A DNA stretch of 58,460 nt from Gammaproteobacteria bacterium (GTDB taxonomy: Bacteria > Pseudomonadota > Gammaproteobacteria > Steroidobacterales > Woeseiaceae), in the NCBI GenBank assembly GCA_029864095.1, contig JAOTUB010000008.1, positions 1 to 58,460 of the forward strand, given 5' to 3'. Position numbers and translations under genes: made by a program. Shown here piece by piece: positions 9,024 to 18,107 of this stretch (its first letter is position 1; the number at the start of each line of letters is the position of its first letter). The notes beneath the pieces were generated by a model. It saw only the letters and a list, made by a program, of their open reading frames with translations. It was not told where the DNA came from and searched no databases.

Positions 9024-10820
9024 ATGAGCGATGAGGTTCATTTTCCGGACGAGGCACTGGCACGCATCGATACGCTCGTGGCGGCAATCGATCGTGCCGA
9101 GGCGGCCGGTATCGAATACACCGACTCGGTTAGCATACACTTCCTGAGGAATTTCACGGTAGAACCACTCGAGCCGTACCTGAAATTTCATGTTCTGCGT
9201 GAGGCTATCAAGCCAGAGATATCCTTTGGCGGATACGACACCGTGCTGCAAGAGCTTCTCGATGAAGAGTCGGCCTTGCGTGGCGAATCCCCGGATATCG
9301 TCGTGGTCGCGCTCGATTTGTCAATGCTCGATCAGGAGTACGGCAGACCGGGATGGTGCGCCGATCGGGCGATCGATCGGTTGCGGGAAATGTTCGAGGC
9401 AGTTCGTGAACACACCAGCTCTCTAATCGTAGCGAATACAATGATAAGCCCCGTTCTTTCTCAGGAAGGAATAACGACACCCGGAGATGCTGTCACTCAG
9501 GAGGTGGCCCGGATCAATGCTTGGGTCTGCGAGTATGCGAGTTCAGATCCCGGCCGGTTTGTTGTTGCCGACTGGGAGCGCTTGCTTCTCGAGGCCGGAC
9601 AAGACAATGCGCTCGATCAGCGCTTTTGGCGGGCGTCTCTGGCGCCGTTCAAGGCGGTGTTTCTCGATCTTTACGCACGCGAGATTGCGAAGGTGATTCG
9701 TGCCCTGAAAGGCAAGGCAAAGAAATGCCTGGTGCTGGATTGCGACGACACGCTGTGGGGCGGAGTGATCGGAGAGGATGGCCTGGACGGTATCAGACTC
9801 GGCACAGACGAGTGGCCGGGCGAGGCGTATTGCGCGTTTCAACACGGTGTGCTTGCGCTGCAGGAGCGCGGCGTTCTCATTGTAATTTGCAGCAAGAACA
9901 ACGAGGAGGATGTGTGGGAGGTTATGCGGGACCATCCGAACTGCGTCCTGAAACAGTCGCACCTTGCTGCGTGGCGCATTAACTGGGAAGACAAGGCAAG
10001 CAACATCAAAGCATTGAGTGATGAACTCAATTTGGCACTGGACAGTTTTGTCTTTGTTGACGACAGTCCGCGTGAGTGCCAATTGGTGCGCGAATTTCTG
10101 CCGCAGGTGACTGTGTTGCAGGTTCCAGATGACCTGCATGATTACCCGGACCTGATCCTCAAAGACGGTTTGTTTGATACTTTGAGCATTAGTGACGAGG
10201 ACCGACACCGCGCGGTGCTGTATCGAGAGGAAATCGACCGTTCCAAGGATCGTGCCGTGCATGTAGACCTGCATGACTATCTTGCGTCACTGCAACAGGT
10301 ATTGCGGATCTGGGAAGCGGGTGACGAGGACCGTGCGCGTGTCACGCAGCTGACGCAGAAGACCAATCAATTCAATTTGACGACAAAGAGATATTCAGAG
10401 GGTCAGATTGAGGAGCTCATGAAGAGTGACCAGGCCGCCGTATTCGCGATGTCGGTCAGTGACCGCTATGGGGATCTCGGCACAACTGGCGTTTTGATCG
10501 CCCGCCACAGCGAAGGTGCAGGCCAGATCGACAGCCTGTTACTAAGTTGCCGCATTCTCGGGCGCAAGCTGGAAATCGCATTTGTCGACAAATGTCTGCA
10601 ATATCTTGAAGAGCGCTGGGGGATATCCTCGTGGAGGGCCAGTTATAAGCCCACCAAAAAGAATGCGCAGGTTGCTGATTTTTGGGACCGGGTCGGCTTC
10701 TCGGCGGAGTCCGGCACAGATAGCATTAAGACCTACCGCATGGCCGCTGGCCAGCGAACCGATGCTTACCGCGACGTAATGTCTATCGAAGAGGCAGGGA
10801 TTGATGCAGGATCGAATTAA
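9024..10820 (+). CDS. FkbH-like HAD-IIIC family protein (glyceryl-ACP loading enzyme type)
   Basis: The 598-residue protein has three parts. Residues ~1-235 are an SGNH-hydrolase-like N-terminal region. A HAD domain starts with CLVLDCDDTLWGGVIGEDG near residue 236 and includes ICSKNNEEDV and FVDDSPREC. The C-terminal third is GNAT-like (FNLTTKRYSE to the end). FkbH proteins take 1,3-bisphosphoglycerate, dephosphorylate it and load glyceryl onto an acyl carrier protein. The ACP gene overlaps its 3' end by 17 bases, which strongly supports that role. Within a glycan cluster the product is likely a glycerate- or lactate-type decoration. HAD catalytic Asp residues are present, so the enzyme looks active. 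Confidence 0.9.
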   Translation: MSDEVHFPDEALARIDTLVAAIDRAEAAGIEYTDSVSIHFLRNFTVEPLEPYLKFHVLREAIKPEISFGGYDTVLQELLDEESALRGESPDIVVVALDLSMLDQEYGRPGWCADRAIDRLREMFEAVREHTSSLIVANTMISPVLSQEGITTPGDAVTQEVARINAWVCEYASSDPGRFVVADWERLLLEAGQDNALDQRFWRASLAPFKAVFLDLYAREIAKVIRALKGKAKKCLVLDCDDTLWGGVIGEDGLDGIRLGTDEWPGEAYCAFQHGVLALQERGVLIVICSKNNEEDVWEVMRDHPNCVLKQSHLAAWRINWEDKASNIKALSDELNLALDSFVFVDDSPRECQLVREFLPQVTVLQVPDDLHDYPDLILKDGLFDTLSISDEDRHRAVLYREEIDRSKDRAVHVDLHDYLASLQQVLRIWEAGDEDRARVTQLTQKTNQFNLTTKRYSEGQIEELMKSDQAAVFAMSVSDRYGDLGTTGVLIARHSEGAGQIDSLLLSCRILGRKLEIAFVDKCLQYLEERWGISSWRASYKPTKKNAQVADFWDRVGFSAESGTDSIKTYRMAAGQRTDAYRDVMSIEEAGIDAGSN

Positions 10821-11031
10821 GACCGTCATGGCGCAAATATTCAACGTTGATATTGGCGCGATTACTGATGAGAGTTCCCCGGAAAACATTGAACGGTGGG
10901 ATTCACTGCGACATATGCAACTGGTTCTGGCGCTGGAGGACGAGTTTGGCGTCACTTTTTCGGATGGCGATATTCCTGAATTGTTATCGCTCAGGGCGAT
11001 AGAAAAAAGTGTAGGAATTTTGGCGCGCTAA
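10804..11031 (+). CDS. Acyl carrier protein
   Basis: This 75-residue acidic protein starts at ATG 10804; a TTG three bases upstream is also possible. It overlaps the FkbH gene in another frame. The phosphopantetheine site is the Ser of WDSLRHMQLVLALEDEFGV, at about residue 34. The four-helix ACP pattern is complete. It is expected to carry the glyceryl-type unit loaded by the FkbH protein. No ketosynthase is nearby, so it serves a stand-alone transfer reaction rather than polyketide extension. Confidence 0.9.
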   Translation: MQDRIKTVMAQIFNVDIGAITDESSPENIERWDSLRHMQLVLALEDEFGVTFSDGDIPELLSLRAIEKSVGILAR

Positions 11032-11041
11032 CCAGATCGGA

Positions 11042-11953
11042 ATGAACAAGCGTCACTACAGTAGTGCACTCATTGTCATCGCGTTAGTTGCCGCTGTCAT
11101 GTTGATCTATTCTGCGCGCGATGGACTCACGGAAGCAATCAGCACAGCGTCGTTACATTTCCTTGGGCTGTTGTACGCCGCAACGCTGACGCAAAACCTG
11201 ACGCTCTGGCTCGTTTTTCACGTCAGCGCCGGAGCCGGAGATGCGTATCTGCAGACGTCGAAGATGCATTTCGGCGGGCAAGTTGCGAAATACCTGCCCG
11301 GTAAGGTTTGGGGGTTGGTGTATCAGGCCACTTTGAAATCGGACACGATGCCATTCGGCAATATTGTTCAGGGTAACATCGTAATTCACGCGTTGTCCGT
11401 ACTCAGCGTGGTCACCGCGAGCCTGGCGCTCATCATTTACTCTTTCTCAATGTCCATTGCAGTGATCGTATTGCTAGTTGGCGGCGGGTTGTCCGTCTAT
11501 TTAATGTCGAGCGACCACCTGTATCGCATCATTCAGAGATTCAGTCGCCTGTCCACAAGATTCGAATTGACAATGGCTGTTCCGGCGACTGATTTTTCTG
11601 TCGGGACACGCGCCGGTACCTACCTGATTCTGCTCCTGTCATACGTTCTTTCGAACGTATTCCTGCTGTATGCATTTTTTGATCTTGATCTGCACGAAGT
11701 ACTGCAGCTGACTGCGTATCTCGGCATTGCGTGGCTGGCCGGTGTCATGGTCGCCATCAGCCCATCGGGACTCGGCGTCAGGGAGGCCGTGTTTATTGCA
11801 ATCGGCTATGCGGGCGATGCAAGCAGTTTTGAACTGTTCGCGAGCATCGCGATCGTAGCTCGTGCGATTCAGGTTCTGCAGGACCTTGTTTCAGCTTTTC
11901 TTGTGCCCACGATCGTCGGGCTTGCTTACAAGAAAAACGAAGCTGGGGCTTAA
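11042..11953 (+). CDS. Flippase-like integral membrane protein (LPG_synthase_TM / YbhN family)
   Basis: The 303-residue protein has about eight hydrophobic helices. It shows the family signatures KYLPGKVWG near residue 85 and SPSGLGVREAVF near residue 240. Relatives include the flippase part of MprF and AglD-associated membrane proteins. In glycan clusters they are thought to move or help move lipid-linked intermediates. It begins 10 bases after the ACP gene. Its last 63 bases overlap, tail to tail, the 3' end of a methyltransferase gene on the other strand. A Wzx-type flippase is not otherwise visible here, so this protein could fill that role; the evidence is only contextual. Confidence 0.8.
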   Translation: MNKRHYSSALIVIALVAAVMLIYSARDGLTEAISTASLHFLGLLYAATLTQNLTLWLVFHVSAGAGDAYLQTSKMHFGGQVAKYLPGKVWGLVYQATLKSDTMPFGNIVQGNIVIHALSVLSVVTASLALIIYSFSMSIAVIVLLVGGGLSVYLMSSDHLYRIIQRFSRLSTRFELTMAVPATDFSVGTRAGTYLILLLSYVLSNVFLLYAFFDLDLHEVLQLTAYLGIAWLAGVMVAISPSGLGVREAVFIAIGYAGDASSFELFASIAIVARAIQVLQDLVSAFLVPTIVGLAYKKNEAGA

Positions 11954-12652
11954 GAAACCCAGCGCATTCAGGAGCCCGAGCGGCACTACGCGAAAAACGC
12001 GCCAGGCGTTTCCAGCCTCTGGCGATGCCGCACGATGTTTGACCAGTTGCGGGACCGCGTCGACGATCGTGAAGTCACCGAGCCAACGCCTGAGGCGCCA
12101 ATAGGTCGTCGAATAGGCGTCCAGTATCTTGTCCGGCGCCAGAAATCTGATGATGGCGAGCGCCAGACGTCTTGGAATCCAGTGAATGAACGGCCAGTGC
12201 ACGTGTGGCTCGATGGGATACAGCAGGTTCGGCCCTGCGAAATAGCAAATGCCGCCAGGTTTGAGGATGCGGTATATCTGTGCGATCAATTTCTCAGGGC
12301 TGGGTACGTGTTCATAAACCTGGTTGCAAATCACAACGTCGACAGAATTATCGGCCAGGCTGAGACTCTCGATAGATTCTTCGCGAAACCTCAGGTTCGT
12401 GCGTTGCGATGTGAAATCTTGCCACCGTTGCCACGGCTCCGGATCCACGCCACATACCGAATCAAAGCCCGGTGCAAGGTGGTAACTTATGCCGCCGCTC
12501 CCGCAGCCGATATCCACGCAAGACAGCGTCTTGAGATCCAGATCAGTTAGCAGGTTCAGGCATTGCAGAATATTCTCGGCTTTCTGTTCCCGATTAGCCG
12601 AGCCCCAATGCGGGTCGGATGTTGCCGCATCGACTGGCGTGTTGCTACTCAC
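11891..12652 (-). CDS. Class I SAM-dependent methyltransferase (sugar or lipid methylation)
   Basis: This 253-residue protein starts at a GTG that overlaps the stop of the aminotransferase gene (GTGA). Motif I is SCVDIGCGSGGISYHLAP near residue 45, followed by VCGVDPEPW and the Methyltransf_11 pattern VDVVICNQVYEHVPSPEKL and RILKPGGICYF. It is the last gene of the minus-strand dTDP-sugar block, so an amino- or deoxysugar methylation is a fair guess. The last ~20 codons are encoded opposite the 3' end of the flippase-like gene. Confidence 0.85.
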   Translation of the reverse strand: MSSNTPVDAATSDPHWGSANREQKAENILQCLNLLTDLDLKTLSCVDIGCGSGGISYHLAPGFDSVCGVDPEPWQRWQDFTSQRTNLRFREESIESLSLADNSVDVVICNQVYEHVPSPEKLIAQIYRILKPGGICYFAGPNLLYPIEPHVHWPFIHWIPRRLALAIIRFLAPDKILDAYSTTYWRLRRWLGDFTIVDAVPQLVKHRAASPEAGNAWRVFRVVPLGLLNALGFLSPSFVFLVSKPDDRGHKKS

Positions 12653-13818
12653 TTCGTGATCGTTGCGGTGACCGCTGCTATGATCCGGTCGATTTCGGCA
12701 TTCTGCAGCTTCGGTCCAAGCGGGAGACTTACGGTGTTGTCGCCGAAGGCCGTGGATACCGGATAATTCTCAGGGATCCAGCCATATTCCCGTTGATAAT
12801 ACGGCTGCTGCGCGAGGCTTCTGTAGTGAACTCCAACCCCGATGCCGGCATCGCTCATGTGGCGAATGAAGTCGTCGCGCGACATGCCACAATTTATTTC
12901 GTCGACGGCCAGTGTGTAAAGGTGATAGGCATGCCGCATATGCTCATCGGGCTCTAACGGGCGGCCGAGCGGCAAATCCGCAAAAGCGTGTTGATAGGCT
13001 TTCCAGATTTCACGACGTCGCAACCAGTTCTCCTCAACTCGCCGCAATTGATGAATGCCTAGCGCTGCCTGCAAGTCCATCATGTTGTATTTGAATCCGG
13101 CCTCGACCACTTCGTAGTGCTTGTAGCCATCGTCGCCAAAGCGACGCCATGCATCTTTGCTCATCCCGTGCAAAGCCAGAGTCTTGATGCGATCTATCAT
13201 TGCCGGCGAACGAGCCAACACCATGCCGCCTTCGCCAGTGACGACGTTCTTGGTCACATAGAAACTGAAGCATCCGAAGTCGCCGAACGTACCGGCCTGC
13301 TGGCCGCGCCATTGTGTTTCGATCGCATGCGCACAGTCTTCGATTACGATGAGGCCGTGCTTTGCGGCGATCGCCATGATCGCGTCCATATCACAGGGCC
13401 TGCCACCAAAATGGACGGGTACGATTGCTCTGGTTTTGGCAGTTATGTGTTGTTCCAGCCGCGCTACATCGATGTTCAGCGTGTCCGCATCGATATCTAC
13501 CGGTACCGGTGTAGCACCGGAGTGGATAATGGCGTTTGCCGTCGCACAAAACGTCATCGCCGTTGTCAGGACCTCATCGCCGGGTTTGAGGTTCGCAGCG
13601 ATCATGCTCACATGGAGCGCGGCAGTGCATGAATTAACGGCGGCAACCCGGTCGTGACCGACGCCTTTCAGATCGGCGAATTCTTCTTCGAAGCGAGCGA
13701 CCTTTGGGCCGGTACCTATCCATCCGGATTGCAGCGTTGCGAGGACCTCGTCGATCTCGTCGTTGTGGATATCCGGAGCGCCGAAAATAATGAACGGCGA
13801 TTCGTGGTCAGCTGCCAT
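12649..13818 (-). CDS. DegT/DnrJ/EryC1/StrS sugar aminotransferase
   Basis: This 389-residue PLP enzyme transfers an amino group to a keto-sugar nucleotide. Visible landmarks are SGWIGTGPKVARFE near residue 30, the cofactor-stacking region VNSCTAALHVSM, PVHFGGRPCDMD, the PLP-ring Asp in IEDCAHAIET, and the Schiff-base Lys in FSFYVTKN near residue 190. It lies 3 bases after rmlA and follows rmlB. No rmlC or rmlD is present in the block. The set would therefore make a dTDP-4-amino-4,6-dideoxyhexose from dTDP-4-keto-6-deoxyglucose rather than rhamnose. A 3-amino sugar would need an extra ketoisomerase, which I do not see. Confidence 0.88.
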   Translation of the reverse strand: MAADHESPFIIFGAPDIHNDEIDEVLATLQSGWIGTGPKVARFEEEFADLKGVGHDRVAAVNSCTAALHVSMIAANLKPGDEVLTTAMTFCATANAIIHSGATPVPVDIDADTLNIDVARLEQHITAKTRAIVPVHFGGRPCDMDAIMAIAAKHGLIVIEDCAHAIETQWRGQQAGTFGDFGCFSFYVTKNVVTGEGGMVLARSPAMIDRIKTLALHGMSKDAWRRFGDDGYKHYEVVEAGFKYNMMDLQAALGIHQLRRVEENWLRRREIWKAYQHAFADLPLGRPLEPDEHMRHAYHLYTLAVDEINCGMSRDDFIRHMSDAGIGVGVHYRSLAQQPYYQREYGWIPENYPVSTAFGDNTVSLPLGPKLQNAEIDRIIAAVTATITK

Positions 13819-13821
13819 TTT

Positions 13822-14691
13822 CTATTTCTCTCGCAAGAGACTCAGCAGATAGTCGCCATAGCCGCTGTGTGCCAGTGGTCTGGCGATGGTTTCGAGCTGA
13901 TCCGCTGAAATGAATCCTTTGCGATAGGCGATTTCTTCGGGGCAGCAGATCTTGAATCCCTGGCGCTCTTCGAGAGTCTCGACGAAGTTTGCCGCCGCCA
14001 GCAGGGATGACTGAGTACCGGTATCGAGCCATGCCGTGCCGCGACCCAGCGCCTCGACATACAATTCGCCGCGATCGAAATACAGCTGATTGAGATCGGT
14101 GATTTCGAGTTCGCCGCGGCTCGACGGCTCGAGAGTCTTCGCGAACTCACAGGCTTGCGAGTCGTAGAAATACAAACCGGTTACCGCGAAGCGGGACCTG
14201 GGCTCAGCGGGCTTTTCCTCGAGACTCACGGCCTGCTCATCCGCGTCCAGTTCGACCACCCCGTATCGCTGCGGATCCTTGACCGGATAAGCGAATATCG
14301 TCGCGCCGGTCTCGCGCGCAACCGCCCGATCCAGCTTCGACTGCAGGTCAGTCCCGAAGAAGATGTTGTCGCCGAGGATCATCGCGCAGGACCCTCCGCC
14401 GATGAATTCTTCCGCCAGGATCAGCGCATGCGCCAGGCCCTCGGGAGCGTGCTGCACCGCATACGAAAGCGTCAGCCCAAGTCGCGACCCGTCTCCAAGC
14501 AGGTCCTGGAATCTCGGCGTATCCTGTGGTGTCGATATGACCAGAATCTCGCGGATTCCTGCCAACATCAAAATCGACAGCGGGTAATAGACCATCGGTT
14601 TGTCGTAAACCGGAAGCAGCTGCTTGGACAGCACCTGCGTCATCGGATACAGGCGCATGCCCGAGCCGCCGGCCAGTAGGATCCCTTTCAT
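13822..14691 (-). CDS. rmlA: Glucose-1-phosphate thymidylyltransferase
   Basis: The 289-residue protein is a full-length RmlA. It joins dTTP and glucose-1-phosphate to give dTDP-glucose in the cytoplasm. The nucleotide-binding signature [13 protein letters not shown] is at residues 6-18. [26 protein letters not shown] and [12 protein letters not shown] follow in the standard order. It lies between rmlB (5 bases upstream) and the sugar aminotransferase gene (3 bases downstream) in one operon. Confidence 0.95.
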   Translation of the reverse strand: MKGILLAGGSGMRLYPMTQVLSKQLLPVYDKPMVYYPLSILMLAGIREILVISTPQDTPRFQDLLGDGSRLGLTLSYAVQHAPEGLAHALILAEEFIGGGSCAMILGDNIFFGTDLQSKLDRAVARETGATIFAYPVKDPQRYGVVELDADEQAVSLEEKPAEPRSRFAVTGLYFYDSQACEFAKTLEPSSRGELEITDLNQLYFDRGELYVEALGRGTAWLDTGTQSSLLAAANFVETLEERQGFKICCPEEIAYRKGFISADQLETIARPLAHSGYGDYLLSLLREK

Positions 14692-14696
14692 ACTGC

Positions 14697-15764
14697 TTAT
14701 GCTCTCTTGGCGTAGTTGAGATCAAGCCACTGTCGATACTGGCCGCTGGTCACCTCATCGAGCCAGGCTTGATTGTCGAGATACCATTTAACGGTCTTTC
14801 GGATGCCCGTTGCAAACGTCTCTTGCGGCTGCCAACCGAGTTCCCGTTCGATCTTGGCTGTCGCGAGTGCATAGCGGCGGTCGTGGCCGGGTCGGTCCGA
14901 AACAAATTCGATCAAATCTCGCCGTGGCTCAACGGCATTTCCGGATGACAGATCGTCCAGCTGCGAGCATATTTGCGTGACGACGTCGACGTTCGTCATT
15001 TCACAATTGCCGGCGATATTGTATACCTCGCCAGGCCGGCCACGGTCCAGCACGCTGCGCAGCGCTGTGCAATGGTCCGCAACGTACAGCCAGTCACGAA
15101 TATTCTTGCCGTCTCCGTAGATTGGCAGTGCCTGGCCCCGAGACCCGTTCACGGTCATCAGCGGAATGAGCTTCTCTGGAAATTGGTACGGTCCGTAGTT
15201 ATTCGAGCATAGGGTTGTTATGACTGGCAGCCCATACGTATGAAAATAGGACCGGACGAGATGGTCCGCTGCGGCCTTCGAGGCCGAGTAGGGGCTGTTT
15301 GGTGCGTATCGATTCTCCTCGGTAGCAGGCGCATCGTCGGGCGACAGAGAGCCAAAGACCTCATCTGTCGACACGTTAAGGACGCGAAAATCGTTTTTCT
15401 GCGCATCCTCAAGCGAGCGCCAATAGTGCAACGCCGCTTCAAGCAGTCGAAACGTGCCGACTACATTGGTTTGAATAAAATTCTGAGGCCCGTGTATCGA
15501 GCGGTCGACATGAGTCTCGGCTGCGAAATGTACGATTGCGCGGGGGCAGTGCTCTGACAATACCGACGGCACAGTATCCGGCTCGGCAATATCGCCCTGC
15601 ACAAAAGAATGGCGGGTGTCATTCGCAATCGACTGTAGGTTTCGCAGATTCCCGGCGTAGGTGAGCTTGTCGAGGTTTACGACCGGTTCATCGCCTGCCT
15701 TGAGCCAGTCGAGCACGAAATTCGTACCGATGAAGCCGGCCCCGCCAGTGACTAGTATGGTCAA
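14697..15764 (-). CDS. rmlB: dTDP-glucose 4,6-dehydratase
   Basis: This 355-residue extended SDR enzyme converts dTDP-glucose to dTDP-4-keto-6-deoxyglucose. The NAD site [12 protein letters not shown] is at residues 6-17. The dehydratase motif STDEVFGSL lies near residue 132, and the catalytic Tyr and Lys are in [12 protein letters not shown] near residue 160. [15 protein letters not shown] and [10 protein letters not shown] are also typical. It starts the sugar part of the minus-strand run, 20 bases after the M20 peptidase stop. I see no promoter-like or terminator-like element in that gap, so transcription may come from the catabolic genes upstream. Confidence 0.95.
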   Translation of the reverse strand: MTILVTGGAGFIGTNFVLDWLKAGDEPVVNLDKLTYAGNLRNLQSIANDTRHSFVQGDIAEPDTVPSVLSEHCPRAIVHFAAETHVDRSIHGPQNFIQTNVVGTFRLLEAALHYWRSLEDAQKNDFRVLNVSTDEVFGSLSPDDAPATEENRYAPNSPYSASKAAADHLVRSYFHTYGLPVITTLCSNNYGPYQFPEKLIPLMTVNGSRGQALPIYGDGKNIRDWLYVADHCTALRSVLDRGRPGEVYNIAGNCEMTNVDVVTQICSQLDDLSSGNAVEPRRDLIEFVSDRPGHDRRYALATAKIERELGWQPQETFATGIRKTVKWYLDNQAWLDEVTSGQYRQWLDLNYAKRA

Positions 15765-15784
15765 GTTGCTACTCTCTCAAATCG

Positions 15785-17191
15785 CTATCGGTTGAAGTGG
15801 TCTTCGAGAACCTGCGCAACGCAACTCGTCAGGCGTTTACCGGTTTCGATATGCAAGAACTCGTTCGGTCCATGGGCATTGGATTTCGGGCCGAGGAGTC
15901 CCGTGATCAGAAACTGCGCCTTGGGGAATTTCTCTCCGAGCATACCCATGAATGGAATCGTACCGCCGGTGCCCATGTACATTGAGGGCTTGCCGAAGAA
16001 CGCTTCGGAGGCTTTGTTCATCGACGCTTCGAGCCAGTCTGCGACGGGCGGTGCGTCCCAGCCAGCCATCGTCGACTCCACCTCAAACTCCGCTTTGCAC
16101 AGTGGCGGTGTATCGGCGTTGAGGACCTCGCTGACCGCGGCCGCCGCAAGGTCGGCGTTGCAGGTCGGTGGCAGCCGGAAAGAGAGTTTCAGGGTATTGA
16201 AAGGCAGCTGCACGTTGCCTGCGTTGACCAGCGCGGGCAGGCCGTCTGCGCCCGTGATGCTCAGCGTCGGCCGCCAGGTATTGTTGAGCAGCAGCTCGTC
16301 GTTCGACTCACCTGGCGACGGCGATTCGACCGCCCAGGGATATTTCTCATACGCCGAGTCGCCAAGGGTTTGGGCGGCTTTCTTGGCCTGTGCGATGCGC
16401 TCTTGCGGAATGTCGACATGCAATGCGTCCAACGTAACGCGGCCGGTCTCCTCGTCTTCGATCCGGCTGAGTAACTTGCGCAGGATGCGGAAGCTCGACG
16501 GCACGACGCCGCTTGCGGAACCGGAATGCACGCCCTCGGTCAATACGTCGGCACGCAACGTGCCGGTGAGGTTGCCGCGCAACGATGTTGTGCACCAGAG
16601 TTGATCGTAATTACCGCATTCGGCATCGAGACAGACCACAAGGCTCGGCGAGCCGATCCGGTCTTCGAGCATGTCGATGTAATAGGGTAAGTCGAAGCTG
16701 CCGCTTTCCTCGCAGCCTTCGATAATGACGACACAGTGTGCATGCGAGATGCCCTGTTCCTGCAGTGCCCTGATCGCGGTCAAAGAACCGAAGGTCGCGT
16801 AGCCATCGTCGGCGCCACCGCGGCCATATAATTTGCCGTCTTTAATCGTCGGTGTCCATGGATCGAGATCGTCGTCCCAGCCGCTGAATTCGGGTTGCTT
16901 GTCGTAATGCCCATACAACAACACGACATCGTCAGACGCGCCAGGTATGTCGATAAACAGTATCGGTGTGCGGCCTTCGATGCGCACGATCTCGATCTGT
17001 ACGCCCTCGATCCGTTGTTGCTTCGACCAGGCCTCTAGCAATTGCACGGCATTCTCCATGTGGCCATGCTTCTCCCAGTCCGGGTCGAAGCTGGGCGACT
17101 TGTTCGGGATCCTGATGTACTCGCTGATTTCGGGAACGATCGACGCGTCCCACATGCTGTTGACGAAATCCGCGGTCTTTTTGGTATCCAT
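15785..17191 (-). CDS. M20 family (CNDP-like) dipeptidase
   Basis: The 468-residue protein has the zinc peptidase layout of the carnosinase/CNDP2-like branch of M20. Metal ligands are visible in LLYGHYDKQP (His), GRGGADDGYAT (Asp), IEGCEESGS (Glu pair), CLDAECGNYD (Asp) and GPKSNAHGPNEF (His). A lid domain sits between, with VLTEGVHSGSASG. Such enzymes cleave dipeptides in the cytoplasm; no signal peptide is present. It follows a transaminase, mmsA and an MBL-fold gene with gaps under 30 bases. A beta-alanyl dipeptide would fit that context, because the neighbours could degrade beta-alanine. The substrate is inferred, not shown. Confidence 0.85.
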   Translation of the reverse strand: MDTKKTADFVNSMWDASIVPEISEYIRIPNKSPSFDPDWEKHGHMENAVQLLEAWSKQQRIEGVQIEIVRIEGRTPILFIDIPGASDDVVLLYGHYDKQPEFSGWDDDLDPWTPTIKDGKLYGRGGADDGYATFGSLTAIRALQEQGISHAHCVVIIEGCEESGSFDLPYYIDMLEDRIGSPSLVVCLDAECGNYDQLWCTTSLRGNLTGTLRADVLTEGVHSGSASGVVPSSFRILRKLLSRIEDEETGRVTLDALHVDIPQERIAQAKKAAQTLGDSAYEKYPWAVESPSPGESNDELLLNNTWRPTLSITGADGLPALVNAGNVQLPFNTLKLSFRLPPTCNADLAAAAVSEVLNADTPPLCKAEFEVESTMAGWDAPPVADWLEASMNKASEAFFGKPSMYMGTGGTIPFMGMLGEKFPKAQFLITGLLGPKSNAHGPNEFLHIETGKRLTSCVAQVLEDHFNR

Positions 17192-17218
17192 GCGTCGTTG
17201 CCTTTTGCTTGCGTAGAT

Positions 17219-18091
17219 TCAGAGGGAGGTCAGCGAACGGTACAAAGTTTGCGTCATCTTCTCGGTAGTAATGAAACCCCAGTTCCATGTGTCGTGGTAG
17301 CCGGAGAGCGGCTCTGCCGCAAGCACTTCTTCTTCCGTCTTGCCTTCGAGGACGAGCGCTTCGACTCGCGCTTGCGCATCGACGAGCATGTCGACAGCGG
17401 CCTGCAAATCCGACTTGCTGGCGAGCGGGCCGTGCCCCGGAATGATCTTCGTTTCGTCATCCGCTGCTGCGATGATTCGACGTTGGCCGGCGATAAAGCC
17501 GGCGACGCTGCCGCCGCTGTCGAGATCTATGAACGGAAACATGTAGTTAAAATGCAGATCACCGGCGTCAATGACGTTGACATCCCGAAAATGGATGACC
17601 GCGTCGCCATCCGTATGCGCGGCCGCAACATGAAAGACGTGGGCTTCGTGTCCGTTAACGTAAAAAGTGACCGCATCGGCGAAAGTGACGACCGGCAGCC
17701 CGGCCGGACCACCCGCGTCATCAGGTTTCTCGACAAGCCGCTTACGCAGATTGTCGTGCGCGACGATCAATGCACCGTTTGTCGCGAGCGCTGCGTTAGA
17801 TCCTACATGATCGCTGTGTACGTGGGTGTTGACGACGAAATCAATTGGCCGCCCGGCCAGCTTCTGCACAGTTTCCGTCAGGTTGGCCGTAATCGGCGCC
17901 ATGCCGTCATCGACGAGCAAGACGTGTTCGTCGCCGACCAGTAATCCCATATTGGAGCTGAAGCCGTCTGCACCTTCGAGCATGTAGATGCCCGGAACAA
18001 CCTCGGTCGACTTGATGGTCGTCGCCAATTGCTGGGCGTGGGCGGCGGCGGTCAGCGCCAGCAATAAAAGCGGCAGCGAGGCTTTGTTCAT
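17219..18091 (-). CDS. Secreted metallo-beta-lactamase-fold hydrolase
   Basis: I chose ATG 18091 because AGGAG lies 7 bases upstream and it begins a clean signal peptide (NKASLPLLLLALTAAAHAQ). The frame stays open further upstream but overlaps mmsA. The 290-residue product has the MBL signature NTHVHSDHVGS near residue 98, a later His in AAAHTDGD, VIDAGDLHF, and IIPGHGPLAS. It should bind two metals in the periplasm. Related proteins hydrolyse lactones, thioesters or beta-lactams, so the substrate is open. It lies in a tight operon between mmsA and the M20 dipeptidase. Confidence 0.82.
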   Translation of the reverse strand: MNKASLPLLLLALTAAAHAQQLATTIKSTEVVPGIYMLEGADGFSSNMGLLVGDEHVLLVDDGMAPITANLTETVQKLAGRPIDFVVNTHVHSDHVGSNAALATNGALIVAHDNLRKRLVEKPDDAGGPAGLPVVTFADAVTFYVNGHEAHVFHVAAAHTDGDAVIHFRDVNVIDAGDLHFNYMFPFIDLDSGGSVAGFIAGQRRIIAAADDETKIIPGHGPLASKSDLQAAVDMLVDAQARVEALVLEGKTEEEVLAAEPLSGYHDTWNWGFITTEKMTQTLYRSLTSL

Positions 18092-18107
18092 CGTTTGACT
18101 CCTGTTG

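Noticed and set aside
12649-15764. A dTDP-rhamnose operon
   Set aside because: rmlA and rmlB are present, but rmlC and rmlD are not. An aminotransferase takes their place, pointing to an amino sugar.
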